A stretch of 64,000 nucleotides of DNA, from NCBI RefSeq assembly GCF_014196255.1, contig NZ_JACIDH010000005.1, positions 1-64,000 of the forward strand, read 5' to 3'. Positions 8,646 to 19,734 of the stretch are shown here, piece by piece. The position numbers and the translations under genes were made by a program. The notes beneath the pieces are model-generated. The model was not told the DNA's origin, did not search any database, and was given only the letters and a program-made list of their open reading frames with translations. This DNA comes from Sphingomonas pseudosanguinis (lineage in GTDB: Bacteria > Pseudomonadota > Alphaproteobacteria > Sphingomonadales > Sphingomonadaceae). Every line of letters starts with the position of its first letter. Positions within the stretch are counted from its first letter, which is position 1.

Positions 8646-9830
8646 GTGACCGCCATTCTCTTACCCGTCACCGAAGCCCAGCAGCGCCTGATCGCGCTGA
8701 CGACCGATCGCCCCGTCACCCATGTCGCGTTGCGCGAGGCCGCCGGCCGCTGGGCCGCCGAGGATGTGCCCGCCCGCCGGACCCAGCCGGCGAGCGACCT
8801 GTCGGCGATGGACGGCTATGCGATCCGCTTCGCCGATATGCCCGGTCCCTGGACGGTGATCGGCGAAAGCGCGGCGGGGCGGCCCTTCACCGGCCGTGTT
8901 GGTCCGGGGCAAGCGACCCGCATCTTCACCGGCGCCGCGCTTCCCAAGGGCACGGACACCGTGCTCGTGCAGGAAGAGGCCGCGCGCGACGGTGACCGAC
9001 TGATCCTGGCCGGCGAAGGGCCGGCGCATCAAGGGCGTAATGTCCGCCGCAAGGGGTTGGACTTCACGACCGGCGACCGGCTGATCAGGGCCGGCGAGCG
9101 GCTGACCCCGGCACGGATCGCGGTGGCGGCGACGGGCGGCCATGCCACCCTGCCCGTTCGCCCGCGCGTGCGCGTCGCCATCGCCGCTACGGGCGACGAA
9201 CTGGTCGCGCCGGGGGCGGGCGATCCCGCCGCCCTGCCCGAATCCAACGGCGCGATGCTGGCGGCGATGCTGGCCGACCTGCCGGTCGACATCATCGATC
9301 TGGGGATATTGCCCGACAATCTCGATCGGCTGCGCGATGCCTTTGCCGGCGTCGATGCCGACCTGCTGGTCACGACGGGCGGTGCCTCGGTCGGCGACCA
9401 TGATCTGGTCCAGCCCGCGCTCAAGGCGGCGGGCGGGAGCATCGATTTCTGGCGGATCGCGCTACGTCCCGGCAAGCCGATGATGGCGGGCCGCCTGGGC
9501 AAGGCGGTGGTGTTGGGCCTGCCCGGCAATCCCGTGTCCGCGTTCGTGACCGCTCTATTGTTCGTCAAGCTGTTGATCGCGCATCTGGCGGGGGCGGCCG
9601 ACCCCTTCCCCGCGCCGATCCCCGCTGTGCTTGGGGAGGATCTGCCCGCCAATGGGCCGCGCATCGACTATCTGCGTGCTGCAATGATTGACGGGCGTGT
9701 CCATGCCGCCGCCATTCAGGACAGCTCGATGCTGCTGACGTTGGCGCGTTCGACCTGCCTGATCATCCGTCCACCGCATGCGCCGCCGGCCAGCGCGGGC
9801 GACTCGGCGGAAATCCTGATGCTCGCTTGA
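8646..9830 (+). CDS. moeA: Molybdopterin molybdenumtransferase
   Basis: Inserts molybdate into adenylylated molybdopterin. The 394 residues show [14 protein letters not shown] near the N terminus, [12 protein letters not shown], the MoeA/Mog-like core with [20 protein letters not shown] and [11 protein letters not shown], and a C-terminal beta domain. The start is taken as GTG at 8646, the only candidate that keeps the usual N terminus; AGGAG lies almost against it, so this start is not certain. lexA follows with its own promoter. Confidence 0.93.
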   Translation: MTAILLPVTEAQQRLIALTTDRPVTHVALREAAGRWAAEDVPARRTQPASDLSAMDGYAIRFADMPGPWTVIGESAAGRPFTGRVGPGQATRIFTGAALPKGTDTVLVQEEAARDGDRLILAGEGPAHQGRNVRRKGLDFTTGDRLIRAGERLTPARIAVAATGGHATLPVRPRVRVAIAATGDELVAPGAGDPAALPESNGAMLAAMLADLPVDIIDLGILPDNLDRLRDAFAGVDADLLVTTGGASVGDHDLVQPALKAAGGSIDFWRIALRPGKPMMAGRLGKAVVLGLPGNPVSAFVTALLFVKLLIAHLAGAADPFPAPIPAVLGEDLPANGPRIDYLRAAMIDGRVHAAAIQDSSMLLTLARSTCLIIRPPHAPPASAGDSAEILMLA

Positions 9831-9843
9831 CGCAAGCCTTTCC

Positions 9844-9869
9844 GTTCCATATAAGTTCCACGTCTGTTC
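9844..9869 (+). promoter_or_regulatory. Tandem LexA (SOS) half-sites in front of lexA
   Basis: Three GTTC words sit at 9844-9847, 9855-9858 and 9866-9869, each separated by exactly 7 bases. This gives two overlapping GTTC-N7-GTTC boxes, the form of LexA site known from alphaproteobacteria. They lie 17 to 42 bases before the lexA ATG, so this is almost certainly the autoregulatory operator. The shared middle half-site could let repressor dimers compete or bind side by side. Confidence 0.88.
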
Positions 9870-9885
9870 TGGACGGAGGATCGCG

Positions 9886-10566
9886 ATGCTCACCGCAAAG
9901 CAGCATGAGCTTGTCTGCTTCATCAATGACCGATTGAAGGAAACCGGCGTTTCGCCGTCCTTTGAGGAGATGAAGGAGGCGCTGGACCTCAAGTCCAAGT
10001 CGGGCGTCCACCGCCTGATCTCCGCGCTGGAGGAACGCAATTTCATCCGCCGCCTGCCCAATCGCGCCCGCGCCTTGGAAGTGCTGCGGATGCCCGACCG
10101 TCCCGAAAAGTCGGCGGCCGTGCCGACGGTGGCGGACAATGTCCGCACGCCCTCGCCGCATGTGCCGATCGAGGCCGCGAACGACGTGGTCGAAATCCCG
10201 TTGCACGGCCGTATCGCCGCCGGTGTGCCGATCGAGGCGTTCGAGGGCAGTTCGATGCTCGCGGTACCCGCCGCGCTGCTGGGATCGGGCGAGCATTATG
10301 CGCTGGAAGTCTCGGGCGATTCGATGGTCGAGGCGGGCATCTTGGACGGCGATTATGCGCTGATCCGCCGCACCGATGTGGCGCGCGATGGCCAGATCGT
10401 CGTCGCGCTGATCGACGAGGCGGAAGCGACGCTGAAATATTTTCGGCGCGAAGGCTCGATGGTACGGCTCGATCCCGCCAACCGCGCCTATGACCCGCAG
10501 CGTTATGCGCCGGCGCAGGTCCGGGTGCAGGGCAAGCTTTCCGGGATCTTGCGCCGCTACGATTGA
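9886..10566 (+). CDS. lexA: LexA repressor (SOS regulator, S24 autopeptidase)
   Basis: Represses SOS genes and cuts itself when RecA filaments form. The 226 residues have an N-terminal winged helix ([17 protein letters not shown], then [18 protein letters not shown]) and a C-terminal S24 domain. The nucleophile is the Ser in GDSMVEAG and the general base the Lys in EATLKYF. The self-cleavage dipeptide is expected near [16 protein letters not shown] precedes the ATG by about 7 bases. The tandem GTTC half-sites upstream support autoregulation. Confidence 0.97.
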   Translation: MLTAKQHELVCFINDRLKETGVSPSFEEMKEALDLKSKSGVHRLISALEERNFIRRLPNRARALEVLRMPDRPEKSAAVPTVADNVRTPSPHVPIEAANDVVEIPLHGRIAAGVPIEAFEGSSMLAVPAALLGSGEHYALEVSGDSMVEAGILDGDYALIRRTDVARDGQIVVALIDEAEATLKYFRREGSMVRLDPANRAYDPQRYAPAQVRVQGKLSGILRRYD

Positions 10567-10867
10567 GCCGCGGTGACGGCCGGGAGACGCCGTTGGGTAT
10601 CGGCCGGCCATGGGGTTGCATGTGACACGCAGCTGACGTTCGGAATGACGAAGCTTGTGACCAAGATTTAGGTTTTCGCGTCAGCCCTTTGCAAACACGA
10701 CAAAAACCCGCGGGATCACCGTCTCACACGCCAAGCGGCTTAATGGCTCCAGACTTGTCTGGCCGCAGGCCGTGACAACTGTCTTCATCATGGCAGCATA
10801 GGCCCCTTCCTACCGTGCGGAAGCTGGTCAAGCGCAGATTATCCCCCGCCCCATGGCTACGGATCGT
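10567..10867. other. Intergenic gap between convergent lexA and comEC
   Basis: About 300 bases without a credible gene. It contains small self-complementary words (CCAGACTTGTCTGG near 10750, CCCGCGGG at 10707-10714) but no hairpin with a proper T-run that I would call a terminator. I see no promoter, RNA gene or repeat of the three families found elsewhere. Confidence 0.5.
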
Positions 10868-13036
10868 TCAGCGCCCCCCATGAGACACCGATCGCCGCCA
10901 GGGATGTCCGTCGCCCGGCCGATTGACCGTCGCGACCCGGGGCGGATCGAGCCAGACCGTGACGCCGCCGGTCCGGCGTAAAACGGGCGTATCCAGCTTC
11001 AACCATCGCGGGCGGCACGCCTGCGGCAGACGCCGGTCGGCGATCATGATGTCGACGCGTCGACACAGCGTGATCAGGCTGCTCCACGGCACCGCATAGC
11101 CGCTGCGCGTCGCGGCGATCCGCCATGATCGCCCGCCCGCCATCATGCGCGTCAGGCAGACATCCTTCCCGCATCGCGCGGCGGACTGATCGGACAGCGC
11201 GGCGAGTTCCCCCTGCGATCCGCTCATCTCCGCCAGCGTGGTCCGCATATAGTCCCCCGCCCGCTCGCGGAGCAGCGCCATGCCGCCATCGGTCCGGATC
11301 GCGGCATGCCGCCCGTCGCCGGTCACGATCAGATCGGGAGCCGGCGCGACGAGCATGGCCGCCGTCCCGCCCAGCAACAGCGGCACCCCGATCCAGCGCC
11401 CCCGCGTCCGCCACAAGGCCAGCCAGAGCCCTCCGGCCACCGCCAGCGCGAACGTCCAGGCGGGCGCGACCGGCATCGCCACCGCTGCGCCTGGCCGACT
11501 GGCGACGAAATGGGCGAGGCGCAGCAACGCCTCCAATGCCCATTCGAGCATCTGCCAGAAGGGGCCCGCCAATCCCCATGGCTCCAGCAAAAGGGCTACC
11601 ATCTCGATCGGCATCGCGACGAAGGTCGTCCACGGGATCGCAACGATATTGGCGAATGCGCCGTAGAGCCCCGCCTTGTGGAAGTGAAAGATCGCGATCG
11701 GCATCAACGCCGCCTCGACCACCAGCCCGGTCACCAGCAACGCCCCACCCTGTCGGGCGATCGACCAGCGCCAGTCGGGATGCGGCCCGAACCAGCGACG
11801 CATCGCGGGGTGCTCGTGCAGCGCGACAATGGCGGTGATCGCCGCGAAGGAGAGTTGGAAGCTCGCCCCCATCAGCGCCTCGGGCCGGAACAGCAGCACG
11901 ATCACCGCCCCCGCCGCGACCAGCCGCAAGGTCATCGCCTCCCGCCCCAGCGCCAGTGCCGCCAGCACCAGCATCGCGGCCACGCAGGAGCGGATCGTCG
12001 GCACCTCCGCCCCCGTCAGCCACGTATAGCCGATCGCCGCCAAGGCCCCCGCCAGCGCACCGACCAGCGGCAACCGTACCCGCAGCGCCAGCCAGGGCCA
12101 CAATGCCAGCAACCGGATGGTGATCGTCATGACGATGCCGACCACGGCGGTGATATGCAGTCCGCTGACCGACAAGAGATGCGCCAAGCCGGCGCGCCGC
12201 ATCGCCTCGGCATCCGCCAGCCCGATCGCGCCGACATCGCCGGTCGCCAGCGCCGCCGCGATCCCGCCGGCGCTGCCCTCGACGCGCGTGGTGATGCGCC
12301 GCGACAGACGCTGGCGCAGGCCGTCCTCCCGCTGTGCGCGCCGCAGGACGGTGACGGGCGCGAAGCCCCGACCCGTCGCGCCGATCCCCTGAAACCAGGC
12401 GGCGCAGGCGAAGTCGTAACCACCGGGCGCGACGGGGCCGGCCGGCGGCATCAGCCTGGCCCGCAATTGCAGGACCGCCCCGCGCCCCAGCCCCGCTGGT
12501 ACATCGCCATCGGCGATCGAGACGCGGATGCGCGGTGGCAGGGTCAGGGTACGCCCGCGTCCGTCACGCGCCGTGACCGGACGGAGCATGACCCGCACCA
12601 TCTGCCGCGCCATCAATCGCTCGGTATCATCGACCCGCGCGATCATATCGGCGATGACCGGCCGCGCCAGCACCGGCGCAGCCACCGACTCGGCGCGTAG
12701 CCAGGCCAGCGACAGCCCCGCCAGCATCAGCAAGGCCATTGCCCAGACCATTCGCGCGATACGGCCGCCATCCGCCACCACCGCGGCCGCCAGAGCCATC
12801 CCCGCCAGCAGACAGGCGAAGGCGGCCCAAGCGCGCGGATCGGGCAACAGGAACCAGGCGGCGATGCCCAGCCCCAGGCCGACCGGCATCCATAATGCTA
12901 TCTGGGTCCGCTCAGCCTCGGCCCAGCATTCGGCCCGGTCGCGAAGGCCGCGCGACCCCCGCTGCATAGCCACGAAGCGCGGCATTTGGCGGCGCGGGCG
13001 CTTGATGCTAGGGGCTGCGGCGGCTGAATGGGCCAT
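10868..13036 (-). CDS. comEC: ComEC/Rec2-family DNA uptake channel protein
   Basis: Inner-membrane protein of the family that passes single-stranded DNA into the cytosol during transformation. The 722 residues start with a basic cytosolic stretch, then helices and the DUF4131 region. The competence domain carries [15 protein letters not shown] and many hydrophobic segments. The C-terminal part sits where other ComECs have a metallo-beta-lactamase domain, but no HxHxDH zinc motif is visible, so the nuclease part looks degenerate. The ATG at 13036 is only 28 bases from the divergent gltX start. Whether this organism takes up DNA cannot be judged here. Confidence 0.88.
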   Translation of the reverse strand: MAHSAAAAPSIKRPRRQMPRFVAMQRGSRGLRDRAECWAEAERTQIALWMPVGLGLGIAAWFLLPDPRAWAAFACLLAGMALAAAVVADGGRIARMVWAMALLMLAGLSLAWLRAESVAAPVLARPVIADMIARVDDTERLMARQMVRVMLRPVTARDGRGRTLTLPPRIRVSIADGDVPAGLGRGAVLQLRARLMPPAGPVAPGGYDFACAAWFQGIGATGRGFAPVTVLRRAQREDGLRQRLSRRITTRVEGSAGGIAAALATGDVGAIGLADAEAMRRAGLAHLLSVSGLHITAVVGIVMTITIRLLALWPWLALRVRLPLVGALAGALAAIGYTWLTGAEVPTIRSCVAAMLVLAALALGREAMTLRLVAAGAVIVLLFRPEALMGASFQLSFAAITAIVALHEHPAMRRWFGPHPDWRWSIARQGGALLVTGLVVEAALMPIAIFHFHKAGLYGAFANIVAIPWTTFVAMPIEMVALLLEPWGLAGPFWQMLEWALEALLRLAHFVASRPGAAVAMPVAPAWTFALAVAGGLWLALWRTRGRWIGVPLLLGGTAAMLVAPAPDLIVTGDGRHAAIRTDGGMALLRERAGDYMRTTLAEMSGSQGELAALSDQSAARCGKDVCLTRMMAGGRSWRIAATRSGYAVPWSSLITLCRRVDIMIADRRLPQACRPRWLKLDTPVLRRTGGVTVWLDPPRVATVNRPGDGHPWRRSVSHGGR

Positions 13037-13064
13037 CGGATTTCATGATTGGGAGTATGCGCGG

Positions 13065-14489
<1,425 letters not shown>

Positions 14490-14491
14490 GC

Positions 14492-15775
14492 ATGAGCGAC
14501 ACCGCGAAATTCAACATCGCAGGCAAAGAGTTCGACTATCCGGTCATGTCCGGTTCGATCGGCCCGGACGTGGTCGACATCCGCAAGCTCTATGCGCAGA
14601 CCGGCGCGTTCACCTATGATCCCGGCTTCACCTCGACCGCGTCGTGCCGGTCGGAGCTGACCTATATCGATGGCGACCAGGGCGTGCTGCTCCATCGCGG
14701 CTATCCGATCGGCGAACTGGCCGAGAACAGCAGCTTCATGGAAGTGGCCTATCTGCTGCTGAACGGCGAACTGCCGAACCAGGACGAGCTGTCGGGCTTC
14801 ACCAACACCATCACGCGCCACACCATGGTGCATGAGCAGCTGGCGGCGTTCTTCCGTGGCTTCCGCCGCGACGCGCACCCGATGGCGATCATGTGCGGCG
14901 TGGTCGGCGCGCTATCGGCCTTTTATCACGACTCGACCGACATCCATGATCCGGTGCAACGCACGATCGCGTCGCACCGCCTGATCGCCAAGATCCCGAC
15001 GATCGCGGCGATGGCGTACAAATACTCGGTGGGCCAGCCCTTCCTGTACCCGGACAACTCGCTGTCCTACACCGGCAACTTCCTGCGCATGACCTTCGGC
15101 GTTCCGGCCGAGCCGTATGAGGTGAACCCGGCCGTCGAAAAGGCGATGGACCGCATCTTCATCCTGCACGCCGATCACGAGCAGAACGCCTCGACCTCGA
15201 CCGTCCGTCTGGCGGGCTCGTCGGGCGCCAATCCGTTCGCGTGCATCGCGGCGGGCATCGCCTGCCTCTGGGGTCCGGCGCATGGCGGCGCGAATGAGGC
15301 CGCGCTCAACATGCTGCGCGAGATCGGCACGCCCGATCGCATCCCCGAGTTCATCGCGCGCGCCAAGGACAAGAACGATCCGTTCCGCCTGATGGGCTTC
15401 GGTCACCGCGTCTACAAGAACTACGATCCGCGCGCGACCGTGATGCAGAAGACCGTGCGCGAAGTGTTCGACGCGCTGAAGGTCAACGATCCGCTGTTCG
15501 AGACGGCGCTGCGCCTCGAAGAGATCGCGCTGAACGACGATTATTTCGTCGAGAAGAAGCTGTTCCCGAACGTCGACTTCTATTCGGGCGTCATCCTGTC
15601 GGCGATCGGCTTCCCGACCGAGATGTTCACCGTGCTCTTCGCGCTCGCTCGCACCGTCGGCTGGGTCGCGCAGTGGAACGAGATGATCACCGATCCCGAC
15701 CAGAAGATCGGCCGTCCGCGTCAGCTCTATACCGGCCCGACGCAGCGTTCCTACGTCCCGGTTTCGCAGCGCTAA
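14492..15775 (+). CDS. gltA: Citrate synthase
   Basis: Condenses acetyl-CoA with oxaloacetate, entry step of the TCA cycle. The 427 residues match the long, NADH-sensitive hexameric bacterial type. Catalytic regions are visible: [26 protein letters not shown] (His), [14 protein letters not shown] (His) and the Asp in ...FPNVDFYSG. The ATG at 14492 has AGGAAGGA upstream and directly follows the gltX stop; an in-frame TTG six bases earlier is less likely. Cotranscription with gltX is probable. Confidence 0.97.
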   Translation: MSDTAKFNIAGKEFDYPVMSGSIGPDVVDIRKLYAQTGAFTYDPGFTSTASCRSELTYIDGDQGVLLHRGYPIGELAENSSFMEVAYLLLNGELPNQDELSGFTNTITRHTMVHEQLAAFFRGFRRDAHPMAIMCGVVGALSAFYHDSTDIHDPVQRTIASHRLIAKIPTIAAMAYKYSVGQPFLYPDNSLSYTGNFLRMTFGVPAEPYEVNPAVEKAMDRIFILHADHEQNASTSTVRLAGSSGANPFACIAAGIACLWGPAHGGANEAALNMLREIGTPDRIPEFIARAKDKNDPFRLMGFGHRVYKNYDPRATVMQKTVREVFDALKVNDPLFETALRLEEIALNDDYFVEKKLFPNVDFYSGVILSAIGFPTEMFTVLFALARTVGWVAQWNEMITDPDQKIGRPRQLYTGPTQRSYVPVSQR

Positions 15776-15778
15776 GCG

Positions 15779-15988
15779 ATGAACCGGGTCCGGCCGATCC
15801 TGATCGCCATCGGCGTCATGCTGGCACTGACCGGCGCGTTGTGGATCGGCCAGGGCCTGGGTTACATCCGCTGGCCCGAACAGAGTTTCATGCTCGGCCG
15901 CGGCGAATGGGCCGATCGCGGCGCGTTCACCGCAGTGGCGGGACTGGCGCTGATTCTGGTCGCACGGCGACTGCCCCGGCGGCGCTGA
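15779..15988 (+). CDS. Small two-helix membrane protein
   Basis: A 69-residue protein starting 3 bases after the gltA stop codon. It has two hydrophobic helices (about residues 5-26 and 47-63) around a short polar loop with RWPEQSFMLGRGEW, and a basic C-terminal tail. This is probably a helical-hairpin inner-membrane protein. No named family is recognised. The tight spacing after gltA and the strong terminator just beyond it suggest it is the last gene of a gltX-gltA transcript. Confidence 0.72.
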   Translation: MNRVRPILIAIGVMLALTGALWIGQGLGYIRWPEQSFMLGRGEWADRGAFTAVAGLALILVARRLPRRR

Positions 15989-16010
15989 CGGCCGGTCAGG
16001 ACCAGAGACG

Positions 16011-16037
16011 AAAAGGGCTCCCTCGGGAGCCCTTTTT
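16011..16037. terminator. Bidirectional intrinsic terminator
   Basis: A perfect stem of 11 or more bp, AAAAGGGCTCC against GGAGCCCTTTT, with a CTCG loop, flanked by an A-run on the left and a T-run on the right. It works for both strands. On the plus strand it ends the gltA/small-protein transcript; on the minus strand it ends the kinase-like gene, whose TAA codon (16036-16038) lies in the T-run. Confidence 0.92.
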
Positions 16038-17382
16038 ATTGCGCGCGCAGGCGGAAGGTGAAGGTGGCGCCCTCGCCGGGCATGCTTTCGACGCTCAGGT
16101 CACCGCCCATCGCCCGCGCCAGGCGGCGCGCGATATAGAGGCCCAGGCCATTGCCGCCCGGCTCGGTCGGATCGACGCGTTCGAATTTCTCGAAGATGCG
16201 GGCCTGATCCTCGGGTGCGATCCCCTTGCCCTGGTCGACCACGCGGACAAGCGCCGCATCGCCGTCGCGTTCGGCCGTCACCACCACCTCGCCACCGCGC
16301 GGGGAATAGCGCAGCGCGTTGCCGATCAGGTTGATCAGGATTTGCAGGCTGCGTCCGAAATCGCCGATCGCGCCCAGGGTTTCGGTGATGGCGGGGCGCT
16401 GGATCGTCACCCCGGCGGTTTCGGCGCGGACGCCGAGCAGGCCGGCGGCCCGGCGCGCGACATCGGCCAGGTCCATCGGCATCGCCGCAAGCCGGAAATC
16501 GGGCTGTTCGATCGCCTGAAGCTCGACCAGATTGTCGACCAGCCCCATCAGATGGCGCCCCGCATGCGCGATGTCGCTGGCATAATCGGCATAGGTCGCC
16601 GCCACCGGACCGTCGCCCTGCGCGGCGATGCTGTCGGCATTGGCGACGATCCGCGCCAGCGGCGTGCGCAACGCGCGGTCGAGGCCGTTGGTGAAGCTCT
16701 CGGTCAGCGGTAGGGTGCCGGGCGATACGGTTTCCACGTCCTCGCCCGCCTCGTCTACCAGAAAGGCCGCGCCGATCAGCCCGGCGATGCCGCCCATGGC
16801 ATCGTGCCGGATCGCCGCCGACAGGCGGACCGGCGCGTCGGTCGGCCGCAGCCTGGCCCCCTGCCCGTCCAGCGGCACCGGATCGGTGAGCAGCCGCCCG
16901 CCCGCCGCCGTGTCGAAGACGAACAGCGCATGGAGGGGCTGCCCCAGCAGCGCGGTCGCATCGAACCCATGGCGGGTGCCCGACGATAGCGAAATCAGGC
17001 GGAGCGCGGCATCGGTTTCCCACCGGAAATCGGCACCGGTCGCAGCGAATTCGGGGGGTGTCGCGCTCGGCCTCCACGCGTCGCGATCACGCCAGCCGCT
17101 GACGCTCAGCCGGATCTGGCCGGTCTCGGGCCGCGCCTGCACCCACAGGTCGAGATCGCCCTCATCGTCCGCGACGACCATGCGGCGCGACACCGCGATG
17201 CCCAACCGGCGGGCGAGCTGCGCGATCGTCGCGATGGGTGCCACCGCCAGCCGGTCATGCGCCCCGCCCCCGGCGCGCATATGCAGCAGCTCGATCGGCG
17301 GATCGGCGGACAGGATGCGGTTCTCGCCGTCGAGGATCGCCCGCGCCACCATCGATTCGCCGGGGCTGTTCATCGACGTCAT
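16036..17382 (-). CDS. Soluble histidine kinase-like protein lacking the phospho-histidine
   Basis: A 448-residue protein with no membrane segment: an N-terminal sensory region, a PAS-like domain (about 118-210), a HisKA-like helical hairpin and a HATPase_c domain. The ATPase part looks intact: NLIGNALRYSP (N box), DQGKGIAP (G1) and GNGLGLYIA (G2). In the H box, however, the expected SHELRTPL reads DRALRTPL: Arg236 (codon CGC, 16675-16677) replaces the phospho-accepting His. It therefore cannot autophosphorylate in the usual way and may be a pseudokinase, an ATP-dependent scaffold or a partner in a heterodimer. Its ATG overlaps the stop of the DUF2336-like gene (ATGA), so the two are coupled. 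The long frame upstream of 17382 is a shadow of that gene. Confidence 0.85.
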   Translation of the reverse strand: MTSMNSPGESMVARAILDGENRILSADPPIELLHMRAGGGAHDRLAVAPIATIAQLARRLGIAVSRRMVVADDEGDLDLWVQARPETGQIRLSVSGWRDRDAWRPSATPPEFAATGADFRWETDAALRLISLSSGTRHGFDATALLGQPLHALFVFDTAAGGRLLTDPVPLDGQGARLRPTDAPVRLSAAIRHDAMGGIAGLIGAAFLVDEAGEDVETVSPGTLPLTESFTNGLDRALRTPLARIVANADSIAAQGDGPVAATYADYASDIAHAGRHLMGLVDNLVELQAIEQPDFRLAAMPMDLADVARRAAGLLGVRAETAGVTIQRPAITETLGAIGDFGRSLQILINLIGNALRYSPRGGEVVVTAERDGDAALVRVVDQGKGIAPEDQARIFEKFERVDPTEPGGNGLGLYIARRLARAMGGDLSVESMPGEGATFTFRLRAQ

Positions 17383-18458
17383 CGCGGCAGCGTTCCGTCG
17401 AGCCGGTCGATCGCGGTCCGGAACGCGCGCGGCAGCTTCAACAGCGCCAGCGCCTCGGTCGCGTCCGTCGCGGCGATCGCCATCACCGCATCCAGCCCAT
17501 CGGCAAAACGCTCGACATCGCGGCGGCGGTCGGCCTCGCTGATCGCCCAACCGATCCGGGCGATCGTCGCCCGGTTGAGATCGAGCGCCCTCAGCGCCAG
17601 CCACAACCGGTCGCCATCCGGCTCCAGCACGATCTCGCGGACATCGCGATCGTCCAGCCGCAGGGCATGGGCGAGCAGCGCGATGAACAGGCCGAGCTGG
17701 CGGTCGGACAGACATTCGAGCAGCAGCGCCGGCAATTCGCTCGGCCGCGCATCGATCGCCGTCGCCAGCCGCAGCGCGGGCGCGCCGAAGCACGCGCCCT
17801 CATCGCGTGCGTCGAGCATCCGCTCGGCCGCCTGCGCCAGCGCACGATCCGCCGCCGGGCGATGATTAGCGCGCATCGCGGCGGCGATCATCCAGATCAA
17901 TCGCTCCTGCGCTCGGTGCGACAGGATCGCATAATCCTCCGCATGGCTCGCCGGTGCCTGCGCATGGCCTTCGGCGGCCAGCACCGCGCGGGCGGCGGAG
18001 GCGACGATCCGGTCGGGCGCCTCGGTCAGCCGGACGAGCAGGCTGGGCGCGTCGCCCCCCATGGCCTCGCTGGGCAACGCATCCGCGATCAGCCGCTGCT
18101 GCGCCTGGGCGACCAGTTCGTCCACCAGCGTTGAATCGTGCAACAGGCCCGCTATTTGCAGCCGCACGACGATGTCGGAAGCCGTGGCGGGCCAAGGATC
18201 GGCCTGATCATGGCCGGTATCGGCCGCCAGCCGGCTCGCCTGATGCTTCAGATCGCGGGCGACCGCCTCGACCAGCCCGCGAAGCCGGGTGCCCACGGCC
18301 AGCCGGATCTGGTCGCTCAGCCGGGCGGCTTCGTCCAGCCCCAGTTCGACCAGCGCCGCCTGCCGCCGCCGGGCCGCGCGGCTGCGCGCCTGCGCGACGC
18401 GCGCGAACAGCGACGCGGCTGGCGGGTCAGCCTGATACGGGTCCGGTTCTACGGCCAT
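17379..18458 (-). CDS. DUF2336-like helical protein
   Basis: A 359-residue, almost wholly helical soluble protein rich in Ala, Arg and Leu, with repeated helix pairs of the kind seen in HEAT-like proteins (LVRLTEAPDRIVASAARAVLAAE, split by turns). I assign it to the DUF2336 family of alphaproteobacteria by general resemblance, not by a signature motif. Members often sit near signalling genes, but no biochemical role is established to my knowledge. It is translationally coupled to the kinase-like gene downstream, which suggests a physical or regulatory pair. The start at 18458 (MAVEPDPYQ) is the only good ATG. Confidence 0.7.
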   Translation of the reverse strand: MAVEPDPYQADPPAASLFARVAQARSRAARRRQAALVELGLDEAARLSDQIRLAVGTRLRGLVEAVARDLKHQASRLAADTGHDQADPWPATASDIVVRLQIAGLLHDSTLVDELVAQAQQRLIADALPSEAMGGDAPSLLVRLTEAPDRIVASAARAVLAAEGHAQAPASHAEDYAILSHRAQERLIWMIAAAMRANHRPAADRALAQAAERMLDARDEGACFGAPALRLATAIDARPSELPALLLECLSDRQLGLFIALLAHALRLDDRDVREIVLEPDGDRLWLALRALDLNRATIARIGWAISEADRRRDVERFADGLDAVMAIAATDATEALALLKLPRAFRTAIDRLDGTLPR

Positions 18459-18493
18459 CCGGCATCGCTAACCCCTATGATCTTAATGCGACA

Positions 18494-19678
18494 CTAAACT
18501 TGTGCGCGTAATGTCTCGATTGCGGACGCCAATGTCGCAATCGCATACACCCCCGCCAGCGCCAGCCCCCACAGGCCGATGCCCAGCATCGTCGCGGGGA
18601 GCATGACGAGCAGATAGGCCGGCGGGCTGGCCCACCAGCGCCGGCGAAAACGATAGAGCGCGGCGCGCTCCGCCAGAATGCCGAGGATGACCAGCATCAG
18701 CGCCAGCACCGGCCCCAATTCGTCCCCGGCGACGCGGTAATATTGCCAGCCCATCCCTGCGACCACGATGGCGGTCAGCGCGGCGATGGCGGCCGACTGC
18801 GCCTTGGCCGCCGGCTGTTCGTCGCGCAGGCCTGCCAGCGTCTCGCCCAGCCCCAGCCCGAGCGTCCCCGCGATCGCCATGCACAGGCCAAGTGCGGGCA
18901 GCCCGAACAGGATCAGGATCAGGCCCAGCGCGCCAAGACCGACACCCGCACCGCCCGCAACATGCGCCGGCACCGCCCGCTCGACCAGACGCGGCAGCGC
19001 GAAGCGCGCCACGGGGGCGAGGATGTAGCGATCGAACCAGCTCCGCCGCCCCGACACCAGCCGCGCGACGACCGCCCGACCGCGCGCGTCCAGCGTCTCA
19101 CCGCGATGGACGATGCCGTGCCCCGCCCGCTCCGCCTCGGCCGGCAACAGGATATGGGTCGCATGCGCCTGTGCCGCGAGACGCAGCAGCGTCGATTGCA
19201 GGTCATAGTCGCGCGGCAGCGCCGCCACCTCGGCTACGCGGCGCGGATCGACGCGCGCGACGCCGGCCCAGGCCATCTGCCCGCCGACACGCTCCAGCCC
19301 GGCCTCGGCTCCCGCCTCGGGCACGACCATCAACGCGTCATGACCGGTATCGCGCAGGACCAGCGCGATCGTCTCCTCGGTGGTGATCAGCCCGTCCGCC
19401 AGCACGATCAGGCGCGACAGCGGATGCAGCTTCTCGGCCGCCTCGACCGCGCTGCGGACCGTATCGACCACCACGCCACGCTGCGCGATCCGGGCGATGG
19501 CGCCCAGCAATTCGGGGGTCAGGCGCGCGACGACGATGATCACCTGCGCCGCGCCGGCGGCGATCAGCAGCCGCGCCTGATATTCGATCAGGGTGACGCC
19601 GGCGAATGGCAGGGTGGCCGTCAACCGCCCGGGGCGGTCTTCAGCATCGTCGATCGCAAATAATAGCCCGGACAACAT
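18494..19678 (-). CDS. Nucleotidyltransferase-like domain fused to a membrane domain
   Basis: A 394-residue two-part protein. Residues 1-200 look like a sugar-nucleotidyltransferase fold (IEYQARLLIAAGAAQVIIVV, then LIVLADGLITTEETIALVL), but the nucleotide-binding loop is not canonical. Residues about 240-394 hold five or six hydrophobic helices. The layout recalls inositol-1-phosphate cytidylyltransferase/DIPP synthase fusions. However, the CDP-alcohol phosphotransferase signature (DG..AR..G..D..D) is absent, so an enzymatic role is doubtful. It lies 35 bases upstream of the DUF2336-like gene and is probably cotranscribed. Function unknown. Confidence 0.6.
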   Translation of the reverse strand: MLSGLLFAIDDAEDRPGRLTATLPFAGVTLIEYQARLLIAAGAAQVIIVVARLTPELLGAIARIAQRGVVVDTVRSAVEAAEKLHPLSRLIVLADGLITTEETIALVLRDTGHDALMVVPEAGAEAGLERVGGQMAWAGVARVDPRRVAEVAALPRDYDLQSTLLRLAAQAHATHILLPAEAERAGHGIVHRGETLDARGRAVVARLVSGRRSWFDRYILAPVARFALPRLVERAVPAHVAGGAGVGLGALGLILILFGLPALGLCMAIAGTLGLGLGETLAGLRDEQPAAKAQSAAIAALTAIVVAGMGWQYYRVAGDELGPVLALMLVILGILAERAALYRFRRRWWASPPAYLLVMLPATMLGIGLWGLALAGVYAIATLASAIETLRAQV

Positions 19679-19734
19679 CGGTCGCTGTTAGGCGCTTGAC
19701 GGCGTGCTTGCCAGCCCCGACCCGCACAGGCACG

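Noticed and set aside
10700-10720. Possible terminator around CCCGCGGG followed by GTTTTTG on the minus strand
   Set aside because: The palindrome has no loop and the stem is too short to be stable as a hairpin; T-run is weak.
12528-13064. An N-terminal extension of about 180 residues on GltX
   Set aside because: The frame is open only because it is antisense to comEC; the synthetase fold starts near 13101 and a ribosome site precedes TTG 13065.
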